33,827 nucleotides of DNA from CANIGN01 sp964538275 (GCA_964538275.1 CAZIFW010000026.1:1-33827); one strand, 5' to 3'. Shown: positions 1-7,602, numbered from the stretch's first letter. The notes: generated from the sequence alone by a model not told the origin. A program made the numbers and translations.

Positions 1-332
1 TTACTGATCAAATCCAGGGTCGCACCAAGGACGTCTACGGCTTTGAGTTCTAAGCGAGCCACTCCTTCTGAAAGTGCAACTCGCACTTCAGGAGCAACTA
101 CAGTGTAAATAAGTGGGGCATCGCGAAGCTTTGCTTCTTCCAAAATAGCTTTGGCTTGAGCCTCTGTACGAACCATTTTGTAACGAAATATTTCTATTTT
201 AAGATTTCCGTATTGAATGAGGATCGCTTGAACCAAGTTTTCTACAGTTTCTCCCGTACCGTCGCTCAGTACAAAGAGGGGGAGGGATGTATTCGTGGGT
301 TCAAAGTCCCTAAAAAACTGCGATGCGTTCAT
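1..332 (-). CDS. ppsR: PEP synthase regulatory protein (DUF299 kinase/pyrophosphorylase), 5' part, cut by window edge
   Basis: Reading the minus strand from an ATG at 332 gives 110 open codons to the window edge. The N-terminal stretch LFVLSDGTGETVENLVQAIL matches the start of the DUF299/PPSR family (SDGTGETaenl), and the later VRTEAQAKAILEEAK ... PLIYTVVAPEVRVAL fits the family's 'hTlv.pelr' segment. PPSR proteins switch phosphoenolpyruvate synthase (or PPDK) on and off by ADP-dependent phosphorylation and Pi-dependent dephosphorylation of a threonine next to the catalytic histidine, controlling gluconeogenic PEP supply in the cytoplasm. The P-loop and catalytic part lie outside the window. 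No Shine-Dalgarno sequence precedes the ATG; a TATAAG hexamer sits 7 nt upstream, suggesting a leaderless message. The family call is firm; whether the target is PEP synthase or PPDK cannot be decided here. Confidence 0.85.
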   Translation of the reverse strand, partial: MNASQFFRDFEPTNTSLPLFVLSDGTGETVENLVQAILIQYGNLKIEIFRYKMVRTEAQAKAILEEAKLRDAPLIYTVVAPEVRVALSEGVARLELKAVDVLGATLDLIS

Positions 333-339
333 TCTTATT

Positions 340-345
340 CTTATA
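340..345 (-). promoter_or_regulatory. -10 hexamer TATAAG, predicted leaderless promoter of ppsR
   Basis: On the minus strand TATAAG (5 of 6 matches to TATAAT) ends 7 nt before the ppsR ATG. A start site about 7 nt downstream would fall on or next to the A of the ATG. No good -35 box is visible. Confidence 0.4.
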
Positions 346-449
346 GTCGAATAGAAGGGCGAAAGAAATTTATAAGTCGCTAGCGTTTCAGAATCTGAAG
401 ACGCTCAGACGAAGTTGCTTGTGATTGCTTATTTAGTAAGTAGGAGCAC

Positions 450-477
450 TTGTTTTCAGTACAACTTCAGCTAACCT
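450..477 (+). promoter_or_regulatory. Predicted promoter TTGTTT-16-TAACCT for the flotillin-like gene
   Basis: TTGTTT at 450-455 and TAACCT at 472-477 are 16 bp apart. TAACCT ends exactly 6 nt before the ATG at 484, with no Shine-Dalgarno sequence between, so the transcript is predicted to be leaderless. The same -10 hexamer with the same 6-nt gap occurs before the gene starting at 23546 on the minus strand. Confidence 0.5.
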
Positions 478-483
478 TTTTGT

Positions 484-1851
484 ATGGAAATAACTGTAAT
501 TATTGTGGTTCTGGTATCATTATTGGCTTCAGCCAAGTTAGTACATTGGGTTTTGTCGCTTCGACGAGTTGTAGCAACAAATGAAGTGCATATTGTTCAA
601 TCTAGCAAAGAAACGAAATCATATGGAAAAGATACCCAGTACGGCAACAGTTACTATGAATGGCCGTCTTGGATTCCGATTTTTGGTATTTCTAAGATCA
701 CTCTGCCTGTTTCAGTTTTCGATTTAGATCTGAACGAGTATGAAGCTTACGATCAAGGACGTCTTCCTTTCGTGGTAGATATAAAATCCTTTTTCAGGAT
801 AACTGATTCTAATGTAGCAGCGCAGAGAGTGGCTTCATTTGATGAGCTTCAGGAGCAATTAAAGGCCATCGTACAGGGCGCTGTAAGAACCATTTTGGCA
901 TCCTCCGATATTGAGTCTATTATGCAAGGGCGCTCAGTTTACGGCGAGCAGTTTACCAAAGAAGTTTCTGAACAACTTTCGAACTGGGGTGTGAATACCG
1001 TAAAAAATATCGAATTGATGGATATTCGTGACTCAAGAGAATCGCACGTCATTCAGAATATTATGGCTAAGAAAAAATCTGCCATCGAAATGGAGTCAAG
1101 GATTGTTGTTGCCGAGAATATTCGGAAAGCAAAGACGGCAGAAATCGAAGCTCAGCGCGAAGTGGATATGCAAAGTCAGCAGGCTTTGGAAGTTGTAGGG
1201 CGTCGCACAGCGGAGAAAGATAAAGCCGTTGGTATTGCAAATGAATTGTCCCAGCAAGAAATTACGGAGCAACAGCGAACAACTAAAGAAAAACAAATGG
1301 CGGTGATAAAAGTTGCTGAAGTAAAACAGGCTGAGATTACAAAAGAAGTGACACTTGTTCAGGCGCAGCAACAAAAAGAAACGGCCGTTATTCGCGCCGA
1401 AGGGGAAAAGCAGCAAACCGTTCTCATTGCAGACGGGAAACTCGAAGAGCAAAAACGATTGGCGGAAGGAATAACGGTTACCGGTGCTGCGCAAGCAGAG
1501 GCAAAAAAACTTATGGAATTAGCGCCTGTTCAAGCGCAGATCGCGCTGGCTGAAGAGATTGGGGATAATAAGGGATATCAGGAATATCTGATCACTATTC
1601 GACAGGTCGAAGCCAACGAGAAAATTGGCATTGAACAAGCGGGCGCTCTGAAGGCGGCTGATATAAAGATTATTACAAATGCGGGACAACCAGTTGCGGG
1701 GATGAATTCGGTTATGGAGTTATTCAGTTCGAGTGGTGGAACTCAGTTGAGCGGTATGCTCGAGGCTTTAGCACAATCCAAAAACGGAAAAGCACTTCTG
1801 GAGAAAGTTGGCGTTGCGCCCTCCGGAGGGGACTCCTCTTCGAAGAAATAG
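484..1851 (+). CDS. Flotillin-like SPFH/band-7 domain membrane protein
   Basis: 455 residues. An N-terminal hydrophobic segment (about residues 3-25) anchors the protein. It is followed by an SPFH/band-7 domain (about 30-190; LRRVVATNEVHIVQ, then the VVDIKSFFRI and VNTVKNIELMDIRD strands) and a long Ala/Glu/Gln/Lys-rich coiled coil (about 190-370) typical of flotillins and YqiK-type proteins. The C-terminus is a short Gly/Ser-rich tail. Flotillins form large oligomeric rings on the cytoplasmic face of the inner membrane and organise lipid microdomains; the precise role here is unknown. No partner NfeD-like gene is visible next to it. The ATG is supported by a TAACCT -10 hexamer exactly 6 nt upstream. 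The gene is monocistronic by context: divergent from ppsR, with an inverted repeat just downstream. Confidence 0.85.
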   Translation: MEITVIIVVLVSLLASAKLVHWVLSLRRVVATNEVHIVQSSKETKSYGKDTQYGNSYYEWPSWIPIFGISKITLPVSVFDLDLNEYEAYDQGRLPFVVDIKSFFRITDSNVAAQRVASFDELQEQLKAIVQGAVRTILASSDIESIMQGRSVYGEQFTKEVSEQLSNWGVNTVKNIELMDIRDSRESHVIQNIMAKKKSAIEMESRIVVAENIRKAKTAEIEAQREVDMQSQQALEVVGRRTAEKDKAVGIANELSQQEITEQQRTTKEKQMAVIKVAEVKQAEITKEVTLVQAQQQKETAVIRAEGEKQQTVLIADGKLEEQKRLAEGITVTGAAQAEAKKLMELAPVQAQIALAEEIGDNKGYQEYLITIRQVEANEKIGIEQAGALKAADIKIITNAGQPVAGMNSVMELFSSSGGTQLSGMLEALAQSKNGKALLEKVGVAPSGGDSSSKK

Positions 1852-1869
1852 TTACCACATTAGCTAAGT

Positions 1870-1899
1870 CTGCTCGGGCGAGGAAAATGTCCCGGGCAG
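1870..1899 (+). terminator. Hairpin after the flotillin-like gene
   Basis: CTGCTCGGG (1870-1878) pairs with CCCGGGCAG (1891-1899), 9 bp with one G-T pair and a 12-nt loop, 19 nt after the stop codon. It is not followed directly by a T-run, so it is a weak terminator candidate and could equally be an mRNA 3'-end stabiliser. Confidence 0.3.
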
Positions 1900-1981
1900 A
1901 GGGAAAAATAGCCTCAGCTTTTTTGCCTCGTATTCTAAAAATGCCAATACACTGGGCCTGTTTATTGCAGCGCTAAGAACT

Positions 1982-2149
1982 ATGGAATCCATGCATCTCA
2001 GAAAACTCAAACACAAATATCGTTATGGCTTAATTCATCACGAAGAGAGTGAACTCAGAGAGAAAGGCGGGGTGTTGCCACCGCTTTTGATGTATCTCGT
2101 GGGAGTTCCCGCTGGTATTTGCCTTTTGCTCTGGTTGATCTTCTTCTAA
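1982..2149 (+). CDS. Small predicted membrane protein, 55 residues
   Basis: A short open frame from ATG 1982 to TAA 2147-2149. The N-terminal half is basic and charged (HLRKLKHKYRYGLIHHEESE), followed by REKGG and then a strongly hydrophobic C-terminal helix (LPPLLMYLVGVPAGICLLLW...). The layout suggests a single-pass tail-anchored inner-membrane protein with its basic end in the cytoplasm. No family was recognised. A second ATG at 1991 is a possible start. Neither a Shine-Dalgarno sequence nor a convincing -10 hexamer is visible. It lies between two unrelated genes with its own spacing. The support is the orderly charged-then-hydrophobic composition; a chance frame of this length cannot be excluded. 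Confidence 0.45.
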   Translation: MESMHLRKLKHKYRYGLIHHEESELREKGGVLPPLLMYLVGVPAGICLLLWLIFF

Positions 2150-2210
2150 CGCGGCACGTTGTATAACGAGCTGGGCTTCCTGCAATTTAGTCGCAGCTTT
2201 TTGACGCTCC

Positions 2211-2239
2211 TTACGTTCAGCCTCTAGGCACCGTATACT
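2211..2239 (+). promoter_or_regulatory. Predicted promoter TTACGT-17-TATACT for the beta-barrel gene
   Basis: TTACGT (2211-2216) and TATACT (2234-2239) are separated by 17 bp. TATACT ends exactly 6 nt before the ATG at 2246, which predicts a leaderless transcript. A better-matching TTGACG at 2201 is 27 bp away from the -10, too far to be used with it. Confidence 0.5.
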
Positions 2240-2245
2240 GTTTTC

Positions 2246-2986
2246 ATGGGTCAGGGGCTATCAAGGAAGATTTGTTTAGTTGGATGCTTTTCATTGTTTG
2301 GAACTTTTGCCTATGCGCAAGATGAAATGCTAAAGCCTGTAGAGGCTTATCAGATTCAATCGCAATACGGCCCCGAAGTTGCAGTGCTAAATCCTATCTT
2401 CGATAAAAATAATGCATTTGAATTTATGTTGGGGCTAAACTATGCGCCCACTTCTAGTTTGTATGATTATGCGGGAGTTTCAGGAGGCTTGGCGTATCAT
2501 CTGAACCGTCGCCATAGCTTAGAAGCTTCTGTGCAATATAATTTCTTTTCTGAAATGTCTGCTTTTGCTGAAGAAGAAATACGCGATAAGTGCGCACAGG
2601 CTGGATGTGCGGCAGGAAGCCTTGGAATCGACCTTCCTATCATGATGGTCGCAGCACTCTACACATTCACTCCGTATTACACAAAAATGCACATTACCGA
2701 TATGTCAGTCGTGCACATGGATATCACTGCGAGTTTAGGTCCTGCCGGTGTTATGACCGAAGAAGCACGTTTTTCCGGAGATACAGGCGATGTGAACTGG
2801 CAGTTTGGTGGAATGCTAGCAGCAGGGATTCGAATTTTAAAACGTAATCGTTGGGGTTTTCGTATTGAGTTGAAAGACTTTATACACCAGTCCACTAACG
2901 TGGGATCTAAAGAACTCGTTAACGATCTGCAGTTGAGTGCGGGTGTAAGTTTCTTCTTGGATTCTTTCCCCAGTTATGTGGATTAG
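2246..2986 (+). CDS. Outer-membrane beta-barrel domain protein
   Basis: 246 residues. A signal peptide (residues 1-25, hydrophobic core CLVGCFSLFGTF, likely cleavage AYA/QD) is followed by alternating amphipathic stretches with many aromatic and glycine residues (FEFMLGLNYAP, HSLEASVQYNFF, WGFRIELKDF, LQLSAGVSFFLDSF). It ends in an aromatic-containing strand typical of small outer-membrane barrels. The form (N-terminal AQDE, conserved 'P..F...NAFE..LG..YAPTSSL' layout) is like the outer-membrane beta-barrel domain family of Bdellovibrionota and Myxococcota. Function is unknown, probably structural or a pore. Two cysteines (CAQAGC, about residues 118-123) could form a disulphide in an extracellular loop. 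The start is supported by the -10 element 6 nt upstream. Confidence 0.75.
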   Translation: MGQGLSRKICLVGCFSLFGTFAYAQDEMLKPVEAYQIQSQYGPEVAVLNPIFDKNNAFEFMLGLNYAPTSSLYDYAGVSGGLAYHLNRRHSLEASVQYNFFSEMSAFAEEEIRDKCAQAGCAAGSLGIDLPIMMVAALYTFTPYYTKMHITDMSVVHMDITASLGPAGVMTEEARFSGDTGDVNWQFGGMLAAGIRILKRNRWGFRIELKDFIHQSTNVGSKELVNDLQLSAGVSFFLDSFPSYVD

Positions 2987-3053
2987 TTTTTATTGAGTAT
3001 TTCATATTGCTTAGATTTTTTAAGGTATTAGATCTTGATTAGAGAACCATAAT

Positions 3054-3071
3054 TGACGTAGCACTGCGTCA
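3054..3071. promoter_or_regulatory. Inverted repeat TGACG-N8-CGTCA upstream of the exported-protein gene
   Basis: TGACG (3054-3058) and CGTCA (3067-3071) form a symmetric site, extended outwards by CCAT and ATGG with a small bulge. It follows a CATAAT -10-like hexamer (3048-3053), so it would sit at the transcription start. It could be an operator or the first hairpin of the roughly 40-nt leader of the gene at 3100. Confidence 0.35.
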
Positions 3072-3099
3072 TGGTTGTTTCTTTGAAAGGAGATACTTT

Positions 3100-3633
3100 A
3101 TGAAAAATACATTCCTTGCGATTTCTTTATTTGCCCTTTGTCCTATGTTGAAATCAGATGATGCTCAGACTCTTACACGTGAAGAGCGAGACTTAGGTGC
3201 GGCATCTGTTGTTCAACTGTTTAAAGTTGAACATAAAATCGAATCTCAGTCTGGAGATCCTAGTGGACCTAAAGAGGATTTGGTTAATACTCTTAATGTT
3301 GCAGTGATTGCAAATGGAAGTGCGTCTAATCCCTTGAGTGACCTGATTATATCCTCTGAGAATGATGAAGGAGATGAAAATCCTCTACCGGTTCATAAAG
3401 TGGATACTAAGGGATTAAACAATGTTGAAAGTGTAGAAGGCAAGTGGGTGAATGCCAATAACTTAAGTGCGGGATATTACATTTTTGTAAAAGGGTCGCA
3501 AAATGACTTAAGCCCTGAGGGTGATCTTAGTCCCAAAAATAAGCTTATAACTATCAAAATTACTGATTCCACAAATGTATATTTAGAGAATTTAGAAGTT
3601 ACTGTGAGTGAAGTAGAAAAAGCTCCAAAATAA
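3100..3633 (+). CDS. Small exported protein of unknown function
   Basis: 177 residues, not recognised. A short N-terminal hydrophobic stretch (residues 3-17, NTFLAISLFALCPML) looks like a signal peptide. The mature part is acidic, rich in Asp, Glu, Ser and Asn, low in cysteine and predicted mainly beta (VVQLFKVEHKIES, LNVAVIANGSA, KLITIKITDSTNVYLENLEVTVSEV), so it may be a periplasmic or surface beta-sandwich. The start is firm: AAGGAG lies 7 nt before the ATG. This is one of the few clear Shine-Dalgarno sequences here and contrasts with the leaderless neighbours. A strong terminator follows 26 nt after the stop, so it is a single-gene unit. Confidence 0.65.
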   Translation: MKNTFLAISLFALCPMLKSDDAQTLTREERDLGAASVVQLFKVEHKIESQSGDPSGPKEDLVNTLNVAVIANGSASNPLSDLIISSENDEGDENPLPVHKVDTKGLNNVESVEGKWVNANNLSAGYYIFVKGSQNDLSPEGDLSPKNKLITIKITDSTNVYLENLEVTVSEVEKAPK

Positions 3634-3659
3634 TTTATTTTAATTTTTTGTTAAGAAGA

Positions 3660-3696
3660 GGCAGGCTTGAGACGATGTCTTGAGTCTGCCTTTTTT
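3660..3696 (+). terminator. Rho-independent terminator
   Basis: GGCAGGCTTGAGAC (3660-3673) pairs over 14 bp with GTCTTGAGTCTGCC (3677-3690), with a few G-T pairs and a 3-nt loop, followed directly by TTTTTT. It ends the exported-protein gene and insulates ffh. Confidence 0.85.
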
Positions 3697-3750
3697 GCGA
3701 GAGTGTAGGGCCTGAAAGAGTACGACTCATGTACTATCTCCCAGAACGGG

Positions 3751-3779
3751 GTGAAAGATTTTTAGACAGCTGCTAGTCT
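3751..3779 (+). promoter_or_regulatory. Predicted promoter GTGAAA-17-TAGTCT for ffh
   Basis: GTGAAA (3751-3756) and TAGTCT (3774-3779) are 17 bp apart. TAGTCT ends exactly 6 nt before the ffh ATG, with no Shine-Dalgarno sequence, so a leaderless mRNA is predicted. Confidence 0.4.
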
Positions 3780-3785
3780 AGGTTT

Positions 3786-5180
3786 ATGTTTGATTCTATT
3801 CAGAAGAGCTTTGGCAGTGCCTTAAAAAAACTCAGAGGCAAATCTCGTCTGACCGAGGGTGAAGTTGACGAAGTCCTTGCAGAAATTCGCGTAGGGTTAC
3901 TTGAGGCCGATGTTCACTTCCGTGTTGTTCGCGATTTCTTAGCTCGAATTAAAGAACGATGTTTGCGCGAAGATGTGATGAAGTCACTCTCTCCAGAACA
4001 ACAAGTTTTAAAAGTGTTATCTGAAGAACTCACTTCAATTTTGGGTGGGCAATCTCGTGATCTTGATTTGAGTGTAAAGCCGCCTGCCGTTATTTTGTTG
4101 TGCGGTTTACAGGGATCAGGAAAAACAACTTCACTTATTAAACTTGCGTTGCATCTAAAAAATAAAGGCAAACGCGTAAAAGTTGTCAGCACAGACGTGC
4201 GCCGTCCCGCAGCACTTGAGCAATTAAAACAATTAGCTGAGCGCAATCAAATTGAAGGAATTTATTTTGATGAACAAAGCGCCATGAATCCGCGCAAAAT
4301 TGCAGAAGCAGCCTTGAGTGACGCTGAAAAAACCAACATTGAAGTTCTCTTGGTAGATACTGCAGGTCGTGTGCAATTGGACGACGAATTAATGAGCGAG
4401 CTTTCTGATTTGGTTAAGATTTTAAATCCGGCAGAACGTTTACTCGTTATCGACGCTATGATGGGACAAGGCGCAGTCGATGTTGCAGAAGGCTTTCAGC
4501 AAAAAGTAAACTTGAGCGGAGCTATACTTACAAAAATGGATGGTGACTCTCGTGGGGGGGCTGCACTTTCTTTGGTTTCAGTAACAGGTAAGCCTATCAA
4601 GTTTATTGGTCACGGTGAGCGCGCTGTAGACTTTGAAGTTTTTCATCCTGATCGTATTTCTTCGCGCCTTTTGGATATGGGCGATGTCATGAGTCTTATT
4701 GAACGTGCTGAAGAAGCGCTTAAAGACGAAGACGTTGCAAAAGACGAAATGGCTGAAGGTCTTGCAAAGGGATCTTTTACTCTTGAAGATTTTCGCAATC
4801 AGTTGCGTTTGGTTTCTAAGATGGGAAGCATGGGAAGTTTGATGAAAATGCTTCCCGGTATGGGCGCCATTCAAGAGCAATTTAATGAAAAAGAAGCTGA
4901 TCAAGAATTTAAAAAGATCAATGCAATTTTAAATTCCATGACTCCGCGTGAGCGCAAAGAACCTCAAGTGATCAACGGCTCGCGCAGATCACGAATCTCC
5001 AAGGGGTCGGGAATTGCTGTTCAAGACATCAATAGTTTTCTCAAGCGATTTGAAGAAGCTCGCCGCGCTATGAAGAAATTAGGAAAGTGGGCCAAGATGT
5101 TTGGGGGCAGTGGCGGACCTCCTGCGGGTATGGATCCGTTTCAAGGAAAACGCAGCAAGGGTTTTGGTCGTAAGTATTAA
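3786..5180 (+). CDS. ffh: Signal recognition particle protein Ffh
   Basis: 464 residues, the usual length. The N domain (about 1-95) is followed by the GTPase G domain with P-loop GLQGSGKT (107-114), the G2/insertion-box region STDVRRPAALEQL, G3 DTAGR (from 191) and G4 TKMDGD (249-254, followed by SRGGAALS). The methionine-rich M domain contains the 4.5S RNA-binding motif RRSRISKGSG (about 398-408) and a GMDPF tail. Ffh with 4.5S RNA binds signal sequences of nascent chains and delivers ribosomes to FtsY at the inner membrane. No 4.5S RNA gene was seen in the window. It is preceded by a terminator and its own promoter, and appears monocistronic. Confidence 0.98.
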   Translation: MFDSIQKSFGSALKKLRGKSRLTEGEVDEVLAEIRVGLLEADVHFRVVRDFLARIKERCLREDVMKSLSPEQQVLKVLSEELTSILGGQSRDLDLSVKPPAVILLCGLQGSGKTTSLIKLALHLKNKGKRVKVVSTDVRRPAALEQLKQLAERNQIEGIYFDEQSAMNPRKIAEAALSDAEKTNIEVLLVDTAGRVQLDDELMSELSDLVKILNPAERLLVIDAMMGQGAVDVAEGFQQKVNLSGAILTKMDGDSRGGAALSLVSVTGKPIKFIGHGERAVDFEVFHPDRISSRLLDMGDVMSLIERAEEALKDEDVAKDEMAEGLAKGSFTLEDFRNQLRLVSKMGSMGSLMKMLPGMGAIQEQFNEKEADQEFKKINAILNSMTPRERKEPQVINGSRRSRISKGSGIAVQDINSFLKRFEEARRAMKKLGKWAKMFGGSGGPPAGMDPFQGKRSKGFGRKY

Positions 5181-5280
5181 CTATAAGCAATTGTAAATAT
5201 TGAGTTATTTCTTCAAGTTGGCTGGATTGTAAGATTTATTAATTCATTAAAGTGTAGCAAAGATTAAATATTTTAGTTAT

Positions 5281-6111
5281 TTGTTACACACGGTGCATCA
5301 AGAAACGAGTCGAGACTTTTACTATAGGAAAAAACTTCATGAAAGTTTTGATCTAAGAAAGAAAAAACGCGCTGGCTATTCTTTGCGCGGCTTTGCTCGA
5401 GACCTCAATATCCTAGCACCCACTTTATCAAGTGTGATGAAGGGACATCGCACACTTCCTTTTGTGATGGCACTAAAAGTGAGTGATCGCTTAGAACTTG
5501 ATAAGACTTCGCGAGAGCAATTCCTTGAAAGTGTCATTGAAGAAAAAAAGCTTAGGCCACAGCGCAGACTTAAAAAAAGAGTTCTTCAAAAAGCATTGAG
5601 TCTTAAAGATGATCTACAAGAAGAGATTTTATCTACTCCGCTCTATTTTTCAGTGCTCAGTTTTTTACGTCTTGATATTCCTTCTAAAACACCAAAGGAC
5701 ATTGCGCGATTTTTTGGAATCACAGAAGTACGTGCAAGTTTTGTTGTTGAAAGGCTCTATCGAGTAGGAATGATTAAGTTTGAAAGAGGGCAATTAGCCC
5801 TGTCGGCAGAAGCTTTTAGGACTTCGGACGAAAAACCTTCATTGGCGATTCGTAATGCCCATAAAGAAACTTTAAAGCAGGCCGCTGACTCATTAGATAA
5901 TGTGCCACTCGAGATGCGAGATTTTTGTTCGCTTCGTGTACCACTTAATAAACGATCCATCGCAAAAGTTAAAAAAGAAGTGCGCTTAATGCTTGAGCGT
6001 GTTTATCAAATGTGTGCGTCAGATACAGACAAGGACGAGGTTTATGAATTTTCTGTACAATTTTTTCCACGAACGATTTTATCTACACAAAGAGGTAACT
6101 GTGAGAAGTAG
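5281..6111 (+). CDS. TIGR02147 family regulator (DUF4423-like)
   Basis: 276 residues with a TTG start. The N-terminus (YRKKLHESFDLRKKKRAGYSLRGFARDL...SSVMKGHRTLP) is an HTH-like segment. The middle (PKDIARFFGITEVRASFVVERLYRVGMIKFE) looks like a winged helix, and the end (LERVYQMC...EVYEFSVQFFPRT) carries the family's typical C-terminal beta element 'vYelniqlFPlt'. TIGR02147 proteins are abundant in Bdellovibrio and Fibrobacter and are thought to be transcriptional regulators, often next to a gene for a secreted protein, as here. TATTTT lies exactly 6 nt before the TTG, the same hexamer and distance as before elbB, supporting a leaderless TTG start. It overlaps the next gene by 11 nt, so the two are probably translationally coupled. 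Confidence 0.8.
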   Translation: MLHTVHQETSRDFYYRKKLHESFDLRKKKRAGYSLRGFARDLNILAPTLSSVMKGHRTLPFVMALKVSDRLELDKTSREQFLESVIEEKKLRPQRRLKKRVLQKALSLKDDLQEEILSTPLYFSVLSFLRLDIPSKTPKDIARFFGITEVRASFVVERLYRVGMIKFERGQLALSAEAFRTSDEKPSLAIRNAHKETLKQAADSLDNVPLEMRDFCSLRVPLNKRSIAKVKKEVRLMLERVYQMCASDTDKDEVYEFSVQFFPRTILSTQRGNCEK

Positions 6112-6835
6112 CATTATTTTTACTTTTCTTTTTATAGCTTTATTTATGGCTGAAGCTCAGTCAGTAACAGGCAATGGAGGGAATGGGGATAGTCTCTATC
6201 GATATTATTCCGTTAAATACCTTAAAAAGTTAAAGCCTTTGTCTCCAGTTTTAAGCAACACTGTGGATTTTAACCTTGTTGTTTTTACTCCTGAACAATT
6301 ACTGGAGGTTGAATGGTTTCCAAGCTCCAAATTTTCCAATTTGAAAATTTGCGAGAACTTTTTTTCTGAGGCTTACAAAGGATGGCGTGAGTTTGTAGAG
6401 ATAAATCAAGTTTCTGGAGCCTTTGATCTTTCAAAGTTAAATGATTCAATGACTTTGGATCAATTAGTTTATTGGGATAATTTTTTAAAACAGGATTTTA
6501 GTTTTTTATGTTCAAATCAGAGGTTTTCAAGAGGCTTTGTAAGTAGTGTTTCCCAAGTGCCGTTTCTAGCAGCAAACTTTCAAAAAAAACTTAAAATTGT
6601 TTTAAATGATCTTTTTGTTCCTGTTGATAGTACTTTCTTCTGTGCAAGGTTTGCAGGGCAGGGTGATTTTTACAATGAATGCGATAACTTTTTCTTTAAG
6701 TCAATTGCTCTGCACGAAGTCTTAAGTTTGGTGCTTCCCAAATATGAAGGAAGCTATCGCTATGAGATAACATCTTATTATTTGAGTTATCGGGTTCATG
6801 AGGTAAACACTCCAAAGTTAGCCACTCTCAAATAA
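6101..6835 (+). CDS. Exported protein paired with the TIGR02147 regulator
   Basis: 244 residues from GTG 6101. This start is preferred over an upstream ATG in the same frame because it directly gives a signal peptide (RSSIIFTFLFIALFMAEAQ, cleavage near AEA/QS) and has AGAGG about 6 nt upstream. The mature protein begins SVTGNGGNGDS, a glycine/asparagine-rich motif, then an aromatic-rich, mostly helical domain with a few cysteines (CENFFSEAYKGW, FLCSNQRF, FFCARFAGQGDFYNEC). No family was recognised. The 11-nt overlap with the regulator gene implies co-expression, so it may be the regulator's effector or target; this is inference. Confidence 0.65.
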   Translation: MRSSIIFTFLFIALFMAEAQSVTGNGGNGDSLYRYYSVKYLKKLKPLSPVLSNTVDFNLVVFTPEQLLEVEWFPSSKFSNLKICENFFSEAYKGWREFVEINQVSGAFDLSKLNDSMTLDQLVYWDNFLKQDFSFLCSNQRFSRGFVSSVSQVPFLAANFQKKLKIVLNDLFVPVDSTFFCARFAGQGDFYNECDNFFFKSIALHEVLSLVLPKYEGSYRYEITSYYLSYRVHEVNTPKLATLK

Positions 6836-6848
6836 GTGACTAACTTTG
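6813..6848. terminator. Hairpin between convergent genes
   Basis: CAAAGTTAGCCACT (6813-6826) pairs with AGTGACTAACTTTG (6835-6848) over 13 of 14 positions with an 8-nt loop. It overlaps the stop codon of the plus-strand gene and lies 14 bp beyond the end of the minus-strand gene. No clear T-run on either side, so it could be a bidirectional terminator or only block read-through. Confidence 0.5.
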
Positions 6849-6862
6849 AGTGACTCTTAGAA

Positions 6863-7564
6863 TTATTTAATAGTTTTAAATTCGAAGCCTAAAAGTTTTG
6901 TAACTGAATTCACAACTTTTATAGGAGCATTGATGCCAGTTTTTGCAATACCTTTAGTGGCGTTGTACGCACCTTTGGGAGAAAAGTTTGCTACTGATCG
7001 AATGAGAGCGTGAGAATCTTTCACAAGACTTTTGCTGATTTCTACAACCATGTTCGCGTCATCACTTACATAATCAATGGCAAAGTTCACAGCACGAGCT
7101 GAGTAATCACCTAGGGGCACAAGAGTGTAGTTCCCCAAGGTGCTACCTTGACCAAGGTTTTGAAGAGTTCCAAGGCTCATCTCTACAGCGTATTTTGCCG
7201 CACCACCTGTAATAGCAACACCTTGTTCAGTGAAGTCAAATGCGAGTTTGCTCACATCTTCTCCAGCTCCAGCGCTCGCTTCAACACCCGCTGCATGAAG
7301 GTCGCTCACTTTTTCTGTTACAGCCGACCAAAGCGTTGCAGATTTTTTACCCGTAAAAATTACTTGTAAAAGATTACCTTGCTTATCAAGCACAGCAACG
7401 GCTGTATCTGTTGTGTTTTCTACAGATTGGCCAAGAGCATTCCTTAGGTTTACCGCAGCAGCACGTGTTTTGCTGTAGCCAGTGTTTGCAGCATTCTTTA
7501 CTCCAGAATAGGCCATTCCAGAAGCTACAAGAGTTAATGTTAAAATAGTTTTATTGAGTTTCAT
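6863..7564 (-). CDS. Exported protein of unknown function
   Basis: 233 residues from ATG 7564. An in-frame ATG 12 nt further upstream overlaps the Shine-Dalgarno sequence GGAGGTGC (about 7568-7575), so the downstream ATG is the better start. Signal peptide MKLNKTILTLTLVASGMAYS, then a mature part rich in Ala, Val, Thr and Asn with repeated helical segments (NLRNALGQSVENTTDTAVAVLD, LWSAVTEKVSDLHAAGVEA, LIRSVANFSPKGAYNATKGIAKTGI). No cysteine or catalytic motif is visible and no family was recognised. It is divergent from the hydrolase at 7752, and the shared upstream region holds matching operator-like repeats. Confidence 0.6.
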   Translation of the reverse strand: MKLNKTILTLTLVASGMAYSGVKNAANTGYSKTRAAAVNLRNALGQSVENTTDTAVAVLDKQGNLLQVIFTGKKSATLWSAVTEKVSDLHAAGVEASAGAGEDVSKLAFDFTEQGVAITGGAAKYAVEMSLGTLQNLGQGSTLGNYTLVPLGDYSARAVNFAIDYVSDDANMVVEISKSLVKDSHALIRSVANFSPKGAYNATKGIAKTGINAPIKVVNSVTKLLGFEFKTIK

Positions 7565-7583
7565 AAGCACCTCCATTTGAAAG

Positions 7584-7602
7584 CAAGCATTATTGCTTGT
7601 TC
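7584..7602. promoter_or_regulatory. Inverted repeat CAAGCA-TTAT-TGCTTG in the upstream region of the 7564 gene
   Basis: CAAGCA (7584-7589) and TGCTTG (7594-7599) form a 6-bp-arm inverted repeat about 20 nt upstream of the minus-strand start. On the minus strand it covers AATAAT, a possible -10 hexamer. The adjoining GCTTGTTC (7595-7602) is the exact reverse complement of GAACAAGC at 7705-7712. Confidence 0.4.

Noticed and set aside
270..286. CAAAGAGGGGGAGGGA resembles one arm of the trmD palindromic element
   Set aside because: No inverted partner is present, and the region encodes conserved ppsR residues; judged a chance similarity.
156..383. Plus-strand frame of 75 codons
   Set aside because: It lies opposite the start of the ppsR-like gene, whose family match is clear, so this is an antisense shadow.
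2030..2245. Open frame on the minus strand with a coiled-coil-like composition (EAERKERQKAATKLQEAQL...)
   Set aside because: It has no start codon apart from an internal TTG, overlaps the small membrane-protein frame on the other strand, and covers the promoter of the 2246 gene. A decayed gene fragment is possible but cannot be supported.
4554..4560. Run of seven G in ffh suggesting a phase-variable tract
   Set aside because: It lies in the conserved GDSRGGAALS motif of an essential gene and keeps the frame; phase variation there would be lethal.
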